Shown piece after piece: positions 32,590 to 40,688 of a DNA stretch of 64,000 bases. The DNA lies in NCBI GenBank assembly GCA_945831585.1, contig CAMACY010000002.1, positions 1 through 64,000 on the forward strand, written 5' to 3'. The first letter of the stretch is position 1; every line of letters begins with the position of its first letter. A model generated the notes under the pieces. That model saw only the letters and a program-made list of their open reading frames with translations. It was not told the origin of the DNA and made no database searches. This DNA comes from an uncultured bacterium (lineage in GTDB: Bacteria; Verrucomicrobiota; Verrucomicrobiia; Verrucomicrobiales; Akkermansiaceae). A program made the translations under genes and the position numbers.

Positions 32590-32745
32590 TCAGAAACTGA
32601 AGCCCAGCAGGGCAGCGGCGGCCGCCAGTGCCCCGGTGGCGGCTCCGGCCAGAATGTGCGCCCAGCTGTTGTTTACACCCTTACCGGTCAGCAGACTGAT
32701 GAGGCGTGTGGTCAGTTTCTCGCGTTGTTCGGTGTTGTTGCCCAT
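32590..32745 (-). CDS. Small single-span membrane protein (51 residues)
   Basis: The product begins MGNNTEQREKLTTRLISLLT, continues GKGVNNSWAHILAGAATGAL and ends in an Ala/Leu-rich hydrophobic helix closing with GFSF. A polar/charged N-terminal half and one membrane helix are clear. Evidence that it is real: own hairpin terminator with T-run, codon use like its neighbours, and a possible weak promoter (TGGTCA-17-CATCAT) upstream. The function is unknown. It sits between the barrel protein and the nuo terminator. Confidence 0.6.
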   Translation of the reverse strand: MGNNTEQREKLTTRLISLLTGKGVNNSWAHILAGAATGALAAAAALLGFSF

Positions 32746-32853
32746 GTTCGTTCAGCAGGGGGATGATGGCATGAATCCGCGTGTTTGACCAGCGGGGACG
32801 CCGGAGGCTGCTTCCTGCCCGGGTGGGGGCGGGGAGCGCTTGCGCAAAAAAAA

Positions 32854-32876
32854 ACGCCCGGCGCTTGGCCGGGCGT
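32854..32876 (-). terminator. terminator of the nuo operon
   Basis: A perfect 9-bp stem (32854-32862 with 32868-32876), 5-base loop and nine T on the minus strand lie 28 bases after the nuoN stop. Confidence 0.88.
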
Positions 32877-32903
32877 CTGTGTGAGGGGCTGTGCTCACCG
32901 GGC

Positions 32904-34376
32904 TTACCAATTCAGGAGCAGGGGCAGGGTGCCCAGGACGATGAGGCCGATGGCGCAGAGGCTGAGCACGATGCCGGTGGTCGGGGGTACCTGCAGGGGG
33001 GAGTCCTCGGGGCGGGGAGCATCCCAGTACATGGCGCGGATGATTTTGAAGTAGTAGTAGAACCCGGCTGCGGCGCAGAGAATCATGATGGGCAGCAGGA
33101 TGAGCAGATTCCCCCACAGGGACATGGAGTTGACCAGCACGACGAAGCTGTTGAGTTTGGCGATGAAGCCGAGGGTCAACGGCACACCGGCCAGCGAGGC
33201 CAGCGCAACGACGATGAGGAAGGCCGTGCGGGGGTTGGTTTTGCCCAGCCCGCGGAAGGCGGCAATTTCCTCGCTGCCGCGCTGGGTGCGCACCATGGCG
33301 ATGGCGTAGAAGACGGCCGTGGTGGCCAGCGCATAGGCCAGCAGGTAGCCGGCAGTCATGACCGGGGTCGCTGCCGAGGGGGTGATGAAGAAGACGAGGA
33401 TGAAGCCGGCCTGGCCGATGGAGGAGTAGCCGAGCAGGCGCTTGGCGTTGTTCTGGGTCAGCGCGCCGAGGTTGCCGATGAGCAGGGTGGCGGCGGCCAC
33501 GACAGCGAAGACCGTGACGAAGAGGCGTGCAACCGTGATGCCCGGGATGATGAAGGGCATCCAGGGAGCGATGAGGATGAGCAACACGGCAAAGCCCGCC
33601 GTTTTGGAGGCAACGGCGAGGAAGGTCGACACCGGGGTGGGCGCGCCCTGATACACGTCGGGAATCCACAGGTGCATGGGTACGGCGCCTACCTTGAAGA
33701 AGGCCCCGGCAAAGAGCAGGGCGTTGGCCATGAGGAAGCCGCCCACCACGGCGTTGGAGGCCGCCGTGCCGCCGCTGATGGCACGCTGCACCGTGTCAAA
33801 GCTCAGAAGGAAGGAGCCCGTGGTGCCGAAGTACCAAGCGGCACCGAAGACGAGCAGCCCCGTGCTCATGGCGCCGAGGATGAGGTACTTGATGCCGGCC
33901 TCGACGGAGCCTTGGTTGCGGCGGAAGTAGCCCGCCAGCACATAGGAGCTGAGGGTGACAACCTCCAGACTGACGAAGAGCAGGATGAGGTCGCGAGCTT
34001 GCAGGAGGCAGAGGATGCCCGCGCAGGCAACGAGCGGCAGGGTGTAGAACTCACCGGTGCCTTCTTCGCAGTCCCCGCCCGCGACGGAATCGCAGGTGAT
34101 TTTCTTGTAGTCAAAGGCCAGCATGATGCTGAGCGCGGTGGCGCCGCAGGCGATGACCCCGAGCAGGGTGAGGGGGGCACCGGAGTCGGCGATGAGGTAG
34201 CCGGCGGTGCCGAGGCAGCCGAGCGCGGCGACGATGGCCAGGCTGCGCTTGGGCAGCTTGGGCAGGAAGGCGTCGGTCAGCAGGAGGAGGGCTGCCAGAA
34301 TGACCAGCGCAAAGGTCGGGCAGAACTGGCACCATGTGTAGTCGGCTGAGACCAGATTGGAGATATGTTCTTCCAT
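32904..34376 (-). CDS. nuoN: NADH-quinone oxidoreductase subunit N
   Basis: NuoN is one of three antiporter-like proton-pumping subunits of the complex I membrane arm. The 490-residue product has about 14 hydrophobic segments and the conserved core around residues 215-330 (FFKVGAVPMHLWIPDVYQGA, then GNLGALTQNNAKRLLGYSSIGQ). The Lys in FFKVGAVP is the channel lysine. It is the last gene of the nuoD-N operon and is directly followed by its terminator. Confidence 0.96.
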   Translation of the reverse strand: MEEHISNLVSADYTWCQFCPTFALVILAALLLLTDAFLPKLPKRSLAIVAALGCLGTAGYLIADSGAPLTLLGVIACGATALSIMLAFDYKKITCDSVAGGDCEEGTGEFYTLPLVACAGILCLLQARDLILLFVSLEVVTLSSYVLAGYFRRNQGSVEAGIKYLILGAMSTGLLVFGAAWYFGTTGSFLLSFDTVQRAISGGTAASNAVVGGFLMANALLFAGAFFKVGAVPMHLWIPDVYQGAPTPVSTFLAVASKTAGFAVLLILIAPWMPFIIPGITVARLFVTVFAVVAAATLLIGNLGALTQNNAKRLLGYSSIGQAGFILVFFITPSAATPVMTAGYLLAYALATTAVFYAIAMVRTQRGSEEIAAFRGLGKTNPRTAFLIVVALASLAGVPLTLGFIAKLNSFVVLVNSMSLWGNLLILLPIMILCAAAGFYYYFKIIRAMYWDAPRPEDSPLQVPPTTGIVLSLCAIGLIVLGTLPLLLNW

Positions 34377-34400
34377 AGTGGGGGAATGGGGGATGAGGGG

Positions 34401-35897
34401 TTACAGGCAGGTGGGGGGCAGGATGCCGAAGAGGACGATGAAGAGCGCCAGGAAAGCCGCTGCAACCATGTCGGCGAGGCTGAGCTTGTCGGCTCGGGCG
34501 GATGCGTGGGCGACATCGGCTTCAAAAATGTGGCGGAAAGCCCGCAGCATGTAGATGGCGCTGATGACCAAGCCCCACAGGGCAAAGACGAGCGTGAGCT
34601 GCACGGGACCAAGCCCGCCCAGCATCTGCGAGAGGGCGCTGAAGGGGCGGCTGAGGATGCAGTCGCAGGTCGTCAGGCAGCTGCCGGGAACCCAGTCCGC
34701 AAAGGCGGAGACGAAGATGGTGAACTCACCGGCAAAGTTGGCCAGCAGCGGCAGACCGACCGAGGCGAGACCCGCCAGACCGAACATGAAGCCGAGGTAG
34801 GGGAGTTTCTGCGCCAGCCCACCCATGGAGTCGAGCTCCAGGGTGCGGGTCTGGGCTTCGATTTGCCCGGTGAGCAGGAAGAGCAGGGCGATGCTCAGGC
34901 CGTGCGCCAGCATGAGCAGCGCAGCACCTTGCAGGGCGAGCTCGTTGTGCCCTTGCCCGGCGATAAAGGCGGCAAAGGCGAGGAAGAGGTAACCCATGTG
35001 CATGACGGAGGAGTTGCCGAGCATGTCATCCAGCCGAGTCTGGCAGACGGTGACGTAGCCGACCCAGAGCACGTTGCCCAGCAGCAGCAGGAGCAGCAGG
35101 TTGTTCCAGCAGCCAAAGAGCGCGCCGCACTTGTCGCCGAAGATGCCGGCGATGGTGAAGAGCCCGTAGAGGCCGAACTTCTTGAGCACGCCGGCATGCA
35201 GCATGGCGATGGGCGTGGGGGCGCTGGCGTAGGCCGGGGCAGCCCAAGTGTGGAAGGGGAAGAGCGAGACGAGCGTGCCGAAGCCCAGCAGCAGCAGCCC
35301 GCCGATGAGGGCGGGGGAGCCGGGCTCGATGCCGGCTTGCACGGCAGCGGCCAGCGTGCTGAAGCTCCAGGCGTGCATCTCGCTGCACAGGATGAGCAGC
35401 CCCGCCAGCAGCACCATGGAGGCCAGCCCGAGGTAGAGGGTGGCGGTCCAGGCGATGGTGCGGCGGTTGCCGCGCCCGTAGCAGCCGATCATCACGAAGG
35501 TGGGGATGAGGGCGAGCTCGTGGAAGCCGTAGAAGGCGATGATGTTGTCGCTGAGGAAGGCACCTGTGGCGCCGGCGGAGAGCAGCAGGGCAGAGATGGC
35601 CCAGCTGCGCGCGGCATCTTTGTCGGGGGCCTTGAGCCCGAGGACGGCGGCAAAGGTGACCAGCACGGTGAGCAGGAGCATGATGCGGCTGAGCGGCAGC
35701 GCCAGCGAGAGCTGCAGGGGCATGCCGCAGAAGCTGCTCAGGCAGTCATGACCGCAGTCGGTGGGCGAGAGCACGGCGCAGAGACCGAGCACGAGAGTCA
35801 GCCCGGCGCTGAGCAGCGCTGTAGCGCGCCCGGGGGTACGCAGCAGACCGATGCAGGCAGCTGCGATGACGGGGATGAGAATGAGCCAAATGAGCAT
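34401..35897 (-). CDS. nuoM: NADH-quinone oxidoreductase subunit M
   Basis: NuoM is an antiporter-like proton channel of complex I. The 498-residue product has about 14 membrane segments. Key elements are the Glu in YGFHELALIPTFVMIG, the Lys in LFPFHTWAAPAYASAPTPIA/LKKFGLYGL and the following VMHMGYLFLA helix. It lies 24 bases upstream of nuoN and 15 bases after nuoL in the operon, with no Shine-Dalgarno sequence before the ATG. Confidence 0.96.
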   Translation of the reverse strand: MLIWLILIPVIAAACIGLLRTPGRATALLSAGLTLVLGLCAVLSPTDCGHDCLSSFCGMPLQLSLALPLSRIMLLLTVLVTFAAVLGLKAPDKDAARSWAISALLLSAGATGAFLSDNIIAFYGFHELALIPTFVMIGCYGRGNRRTIAWTATLYLGLASMVLLAGLLILCSEMHAWSFSTLAAAVQAGIEPGSPALIGGLLLLGFGTLVSLFPFHTWAAPAYASAPTPIAMLHAGVLKKFGLYGLFTIAGIFGDKCGALFGCWNNLLLLLLLGNVLWVGYVTVCQTRLDDMLGNSSVMHMGYLFLAFAAFIAGQGHNELALQGAALLMLAHGLSIALLFLLTGQIEAQTRTLELDSMGGLAQKLPYLGFMFGLAGLASVGLPLLANFAGEFTIFVSAFADWVPGSCLTTCDCILSRPFSALSQMLGGLGPVQLTLVFALWGLVISAIYMLRAFRHIFEADVAHASARADKLSLADMVAAAFLALFIVLFGILPPTCL

Positions 35898-35912
35898 GGT
35901 GGTGTGCGGGTT

Positions 35913-37754
35913 TTAGAAGTTGAAGGCCAGGAGGATGATGAGGACGAGCAGCCCCAAGCCGGAGAGGAAGGTGTAGGCGCGCAGCGAGCCGCCCTGCAGC
36001 TTGCTGAGCAGGAGCCCGAAGCGCGAGGTGAGCCATGCGGAGCCCTGCACGCAGAGTCCGCGGATGATGGCGGCGTCGATGAACTCGATGATGTGGGCGA
36101 TGATGGCCTGCACCCCGCCGATGAGCACCTTGTCGTAGAACTCGTCGATGTAGAGGCGCTCGCGGAGAGCGGCAGAGAGGGCGTTGCCCGCGAGCGGGTC
36201 GCTGCTGCGCTTGCCGCAGCCGTAGACGAGGAGGGCAGCCACAAGCCCGAGACCGAGCGAGCCGAGACTCACGTAGAAAGGCAGCCCGACGGCAAAGCCG
36301 TGTGCCTCAAAGCCGGCATAGGGCACCAGCGCATCGGCGATGAAGCCGTAGCCCGAGATGATGGCCATCACCGCGAGGATGAGCAGTGGCAGCAGCATGC
36401 TGGCTCCGGCTTCGTGCGCCTGCTCGGCTCCGTGGGCGCGGGCGCTGCCGCAGAAGGCCACGAGGCAGAGGCGGGTCATGTAGAAGGTGGTCAGCGCGGC
36501 CACGCCGGCACCCACCCAGAAGAAGACGGGGCAGTGTTCCAGAGCGGCATCCAGGATGGCTTCCTTGGAGAAGAAGCCGCTGAAGCCGGGGATGGCGATG
36601 AGGGCGCAGGTGCCCATGAGGAAGCAGAGGACGGTCAGCGGCATGCGCTTGGCCAGCCCGCCCATCTTCCAGATGTTCTGCTCGTGGTGGCAGCAGACGA
36701 TGACGGCACCGGCACCGAGGAAGAGCAGCGCCTTGAACCAGGCGTGGGTATAGAGGTGGAACATGGCGGCTTCTCCGGCGAGCAGACCCACGGCCATGAC
36801 CATGTAGCCGAGCTGGGAGAGGGTGGAGTAGGCGAGCACACGCTTGATGTCGTCCTGCTGGGTCGCGATGAGCGCGGCCAGCGCGGCCGTGATGGCGCCG
36901 ACCGAGGCGATGACGGCGCAGGCGGTGTCGGTGAACGCGGCATGGCCCATGGCGATTTGCAGGCGCACGAGCATGTAGACACCCGCAGCCACCATCGTGG
37001 CGGCGTGGATGAGGGCGGAGACGGGGGTGGGACCCTCCATGGCATCCGGCAGCCACACATGCAGCGGGAACTGGGCGGATTTGCCGACCGCGCCGCAGAA
37101 GAGGCAGAGTACGGTGGCGGTGAGCAGGGCGGCGGGGATGCCCGCGGCCTTGCCGGCCATGTCGGCGAAGTTCATGCTGCCGAAGACGCCGAGCGTGAGC
37201 AGAATGCCGATGAGGAAGCCGAAGTCGCCCACACGGTTGGTGATAAAGGCTTTTTTGGCGGCATCGGCGGCGGAGGCCTTGTGGTACCAGTGCCCGATGA
37301 GCAGGTAGGAGGAGAAGCCGACCATTTCCCAGCCGATGAAGGTCATGGCGAGGTTGTCAGCCAGCACGATGCAGCTCATGCTGAACATGAAGATGCTCAG
37401 CCCCGCGAAGTAGCGGCTGAGGTTGCTGGTGTCGCCCTTCATGTAGCCGAGGGAGAAGATGTGCACCAGCAGACCGATGCCCGTGACGACGAGCATCATG
37501 CGCATGGCGAGCGGATCGGTCAGCAGCCCGAGGTGCAGGCTGAGCCGCTCCTCGGCCACGGGCATCCAGGTGTAGACATCCGGGGCGCCGGTGTTGAGCC
37601 CGGCGAGGTAGGCGACGCAGAGCGCCAAGGTGGCGGCTGCGGAGAGGATAGAGAGCGTGGCGGCTGTCTTGGAACACTTGCTGAAGAGGACCCAGTCGAG
37701 GGCCGCTGCCAGCAGGGGCAGCAGGAGGAAGAGCCAGGGGAGATTCTGCATCAT
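35913..37754 (-). CDS. nuoL: NADH-quinone oxidoreductase subunit L
   Basis: NuoL is the distal antiporter-like subunit with the long lateral helix. The 613-residue product shows FIGWEMVGFSSYLLIGHWY with the essential Glu. SAQFPLHVWLPDAMEGPTPV, LIHAATMVAAGVYMLVR and DDIKRVLAYSTLSQLGYMV follow. The C-terminal about 100 residues include the lateral helix and a final anchor segment. It is positioned between nuoK and nuoM as in other bacteria. Confidence 0.97.
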   Translation of the reverse strand: MMQNLPWLFLLLPLLAAALDWVLFSKCSKTAATLSILSAAATLALCVAYLAGLNTGAPDVYTWMPVAEERLSLHLGLLTDPLAMRMMLVVTGIGLLVHIFSLGYMKGDTSNLSRYFAGLSIFMFSMSCIVLADNLAMTFIGWEMVGFSSYLLIGHWYHKASAADAAKKAFITNRVGDFGFLIGILLTLGVFGSMNFADMAGKAAGIPAALLTATVLCLFCGAVGKSAQFPLHVWLPDAMEGPTPVSALIHAATMVAAGVYMLVRLQIAMGHAAFTDTACAVIASVGAITAALAALIATQQDDIKRVLAYSTLSQLGYMVMAVGLLAGEAAMFHLYTHAWFKALLFLGAGAVIVCCHHEQNIWKMGGLAKRMPLTVLCFLMGTCALIAIPGFSGFFSKEAILDAALEHCPVFFWVGAGVAALTTFYMTRLCLVAFCGSARAHGAEQAHEAGASMLLPLLILAVMAIISGYGFIADALVPYAGFEAHGFAVGLPFYVSLGSLGLGLVAALLVYGCGKRSSDPLAGNALSAALRERLYIDEFYDKVLIGGVQAIIAHIIEFIDAAIIRGLCVQGSAWLTSRFGLLLSKLQGGSLRAYTFLSGLGLLVLIILLAFNF

Positions 37755-37763
37755 GGTCGTGGG

Positions 37764-38081
37764 TTAGTCTTTGAGGGTGTTCAGCGCGGTGCTCTCCACG
37801 GTCTTGCGGGCGCGGAAGAGGGCGACAATCAGCGCGAGGCCGATGGCGACCTCCGCCGCCGCAATGCCGGTGACGAAGAGCGAGAGGATTTGAACGTCAT
37901 ACACGGGCAAACCCGCTGTGCCTTGGGCGCGGGAGAATGCCACGAGCGAGATATTGGCGGCGGTGAGCATCAGCTCCAGGCACATGAACACCACGAGGAT
38001 GTTCTTGCGGATGATGATGCCGGCCAGCCCGATGGAGAAGAGAAGCCCCGAGAGAATCAGGTAATGTGCTAAGGGAATCAT
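37764..38081 (-). CDS. nuoK: NADH-quinone oxidoreductase subunit K
   Basis: NuoK is a three-helix membrane subunit. The 105-residue product has the usual length. It includes the two conserved membrane glutamates, in LVVFMCLELMLTAANISLVAF and in ILSLFVTGIAAAEVAIGLAL. It lies 9 bases upstream of nuoL and 15 after nuoJ. Confidence 0.96.
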   Translation of the reverse strand: MIPLAHYLILSGLLFSIGLAGIIIRKNILVVFMCLELMLTAANISLVAFSRAQGTAGLPVYDVQILSLFVTGIAAAEVAIGLALIVALFRARKTVESTALNTLKD

Positions 38082-38096
38082 GGTGGCGAATGAGGG

Positions 38097-38795
38097 TTAG
38101 TTTTTGCGGATGCGGCGGGCGAGCGCCGTAGCGCCGACGGTGCCGGCCAGCAGGGCGAAGCCGAGGATGACAAAGGCGATGTTGTAGCGTGTGTAGAGGC
38201 ACTGAGCCAGCAGCTTGACATCCGGGTAGGAGGTGGCGGCAGCCGCCTCTTCGGGGCTGATGCCGGGCTTGAGGGCGCGGGCGGCGGCGGCGGGGTCGAG
38301 CTTGGGCAGGGCGCCGCCGAAGCGGGCGGCGGCGGGAGCTTCCGCCGCCGGGGCGGCGGTCGGGCTCAGCGCGAGTTCGCCGATGCTGCTGCACAGGGCT
38401 TTGGCGGGGCAGCCGCTGTCTTGCGCGCCCGGCAGGGCGAGGGAGAGGTTGCTGACGAGTCCGAAGAAGACCGTACCGATGAGCACGGCGCCCAGCGCGG
38501 GCGCGGAGGGCAGCCAGCAGTTGCGGGAGGCGGGTTTCTCCTCGGCCTTGATGTCGAGCATCATGGTGACGAAGAGGAAGAGCACGAGGATGGCGCCTGC
38601 GTAGACGATGAGCTGCACGATGCCGAGGAACTGCGCCCCGAGACCGAAGAAGATGGCTGCAACGAAGCCGAAGCAGAGCGCCATATTCATGGCCGAGGTG
38701 ACGGGGTTGCGCGAGATGACGACACCCAGCGCGCAGCCGGCGGCCAGCAGCGCAAAGATGTAGAAGACAATCTGGCAGAAAGCGGATTCAAACAT
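38097..38795 (-). CDS. nuoJ: NADH-quinone oxidoreductase subunit J
   Basis: NuoJ is a five-helix membrane subunit. Residues 1-85 hold the conserved helices (FGLGAQFLGIVQLIVYAGAI with the pi-bulge helix, then LVLFLFVTMML). The 232-residue length includes a Pro/Ala-rich stretch of about 50 residues (about 138-185, PTAAPAAEAPAAARFGGALP) before the final helix, longer than in typical NuoJ. It is in the operon between nuoI and nuoK. Confidence 0.93.
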   Translation of the reverse strand: MFESAFCQIVFYIFALLAAGCALGVVISRNPVTSAMNMALCFGFVAAIFFGLGAQFLGIVQLIVYAGAILVLFLFVTMMLDIKAEEKPASRNCWLPSAPALGAVLIGTVFFGLVSNLSLALPGAQDSGCPAKALCSSIGELALSPTAAPAAEAPAAARFGGALPKLDPAAAARALKPGISPEEAAAATSYPDVKLLAQCLYTRYNIAFVILGFALLAGTVGATALARRIRKN

Positions 38796-38816
38796 ACGCG
38801 TGTTCGGGGGTGAGGG

Positions 38817-39386
38817 TTATTTGTATTGGTTCCACTTGTTGACCAGCCCCTTGCGCATGCCCCCCAGTCGGTAGAGGGTTTCCTTGTTGCGGACGGCGCG
38901 GTCGCGGTCGGTCAGGGTGATGAGGTATTCCTTGGAGAGGAAGATGGCTTGCTCGGGGCAGGCCTCCTGGCACATGCCGCAGTAGATGCAGCGCAGCATG
39001 TCGATTTCGAACTCGGCGGGGGCTTTCTCCTGCTTTTGGCAGGAGGCGGAGGGCTCGACCGCGCCCGGGGTCACCTTGATGGCGCGGGCGGGGCAGATGA
39101 ACTCGCAGAGCTGGCAGGAGACGCAGCGCTCGCGACCGTCCTCGCCGCGGACGAGGACGGGGGCGCCGCGGTAGTATTCCGGCAGGCGCTCGTCCCAGCG
39201 CTGCTCGGGGAACTGCATGCAGACGCCGACGCCGCTCGGGCTGTTGAAGTCTTTTTTGCCGCGGCTCTTGCCGAGGAGCGAGAGCACGAGGTGCTTGAGG
39301 GTGATGCCGAGCCCCTTGACCAGCTCGACCACGTAGAGGCGATCCAGCAGGCTGAACTTGGGGCGTTTGAGGGGAAGATAGGCCAT
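38817..39386 (-). CDS. nuoI: NADH-quinone oxidoreductase subunit I
   Basis: NuoI carries the two [4Fe-4S] clusters N6a and N6b that pass electrons to NuoB. The 189-residue product has both ferredoxin motifs, CVSCQLCEFICP and CIYCGMCQEACP, and the PEQRWDERLPEYYRGAP segment. About 20 residues separate the cluster motifs more widely than usual (KQEKAPAEF region). Confidence 0.96.
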   Translation of the reverse strand: MAYLPLKRPKFSLLDRLYVVELVKGLGITLKHLVLSLLGKSRGKKDFNSPSGVGVCMQFPEQRWDERLPEYYRGAPVLVRGEDGRERCVSCQLCEFICPARAIKVTPGAVEPSASCQKQEKAPAEFEIDMLRCIYCGMCQEACPEQAIFLSKEYLITLTDRDRAVRNKETLYRLGGMRKGLVNKWNQYK

Positions 39387-39402
39387 GATGAAAGGGGGGT
39401 GT

Positions 39403-40665
39403 TTACTTGACGAAGTAGAGGACGGCGGCGGTCAGGAAGATGTTGGCGACGGTCAGCTCCAGGAAGACGAGCCAGCCGAGCTTCATCACCTGATCCCAGC
39501 GGAAGCGCGGCAGGGTCCAGCGCACCCACACGAAGAAGAAGATGAAGGCCAGCAGCTTGAGGATGAACATGGCGAATTGGCAGCAGACGGCGAGCCAGGG
39601 GCAGATGCCGGCCAGCGCGGCATCGGCGCCGAAGCCGATGCTCCAGCCGCCGAGGAAGAGCGTGACGACGATGGCGGAGCCGATGACCATGGCGGCGTAT
39701 TCGCCCATGAAGAAGGAGGCGAACTTCATGGAGGAGTATTCCGTGTGGTAGCCGCCCACGAGGTCGGTTTCACACTCGGCCATGTCGAAGGGCGTGCGGT
39801 TCGCTTCGGCAAAGACGCAGGTGACAAAGACGAGGAAGCTGATGAGCAGCGGCAGCATGAGCGCCCAGCGCTGCGGGCTGAGTCCCTCGCCCCAGAGCGG
39901 CAGCAGGGTCCAGCCGTTGGCGGCCTGTGCCTGCACGATTTCCTGCAGGTTGAGAGTGCCGAACATCATGAAGAGCGGGATGACGGAGAGCCCCATGGCC
40001 ACCTCGTAGGAGATGAGCTGGGCGGTGGCGCGCATGCCGCCGATGAAGGGGTACTTGGAGTTGGAGGCCCAGCCGGCCAGCGTCAGACCGTAGACGGAGA
40101 GTCCGGAGATAGCGAAGACCCACAGCGGTCCGATGCCGAGGTTGGCCACGCACATGGAGATGCTGCCGTAGGCGGTCTCCACGCTGCTGGCAAAGGGAAT
40201 GACGGCGGCAGCGACCATGGGCGGCCCCAACACCAGCATGGGCGCGACGATGAAGTAGGCCTTGCGCACGTAGGAGGGGGTGAGCTCCTGCTTGAGGAAG
40301 AGCTTGCCGCCGTCCAGGCAGGGCTGGATGAGCCCGAAGAAGGGAATCTCGCGGTCAAAGCGCAGCCACTGGCAGAGCTTGGCGATGCAGGAGCCCTCGG
40401 GGATGCCGAAGAAGTGCAGCAGCTCCTTGAGAGGTTGCTTTTCCTTGCTACCGAAGCGCTGCAGCAGGAAGAGGGGCAGACCCGCGCGGTTGGGACCGGG
40501 GCGATCCTGAATCCAGCCCGCCACGCGGCGCTCGATCCAGACGGAGATGACCACAAAGGCCAAAATGACGGCGAACATGAGCACCAGCTTGAGCACCGTG
40601 GTGATGAGGTAGAACCAAATCGGGTTGCTCAGCAGGGCGTCACACCAGTTGCAGATTGCGTCCAT
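39403..40665 (-). CDS. nuoH: NADH-quinone oxidoreductase subunit H
   Basis: NuoH forms much of the quinone chamber. The 420-residue product has eight or more helices. Hallmark segments are ERRVAGWIQDRPGPNRAG near residue 47, the loop RATAQLISYEVAMGLSVIP, NRTPFDMAECETDLVGGYHTEY and FFFVWVRWTLPRFRWDQVM. It is longer than E. coli NuoH (325), mainly through an insertion around residues 70-130. Confidence 0.95.
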   Translation of the reverse strand: MDAICNWCDALLSNPIWFYLITTVLKLVLMFAVILAFVVISVWIERRVAGWIQDRPGPNRAGLPLFLLQRFGSKEKQPLKELLHFFGIPEGSCIAKLCQWLRFDREIPFFGLIQPCLDGGKLFLKQELTPSYVRKAYFIVAPMLVLGPPMVAAAVIPFASSVETAYGSISMCVANLGIGPLWVFAISGLSVYGLTLAGWASNSKYPFIGGMRATAQLISYEVAMGLSVIPLFMMFGTLNLQEIVQAQAANGWTLLPLWGEGLSPQRWALMLPLLISFLVFVTCVFAEANRTPFDMAECETDLVGGYHTEYSSMKFASFFMGEYAAMVIGSAIVVTLFLGGWSIGFGADAALAGICPWLAVCCQFAMFILKLLAFIFFFVWVRWTLPRFRWDQVMKLGWLVFLELTVANIFLTAAVLYFVK

Positions 40666-40688
40666 ATCGTATTGTGTGCGTTAGGGGG

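Noticed and set aside
34365-38072. Long plus-strand open frame of over 1200 codons antisense to nuoL-nuoN
   Set aside because: It is a shadow of high-G+C codon use in nuoK-nuoN. Its translation is Gly/Glu/His-rich low-complexity sequence with no family features, and the other strand encodes unmistakable complex I subunits.
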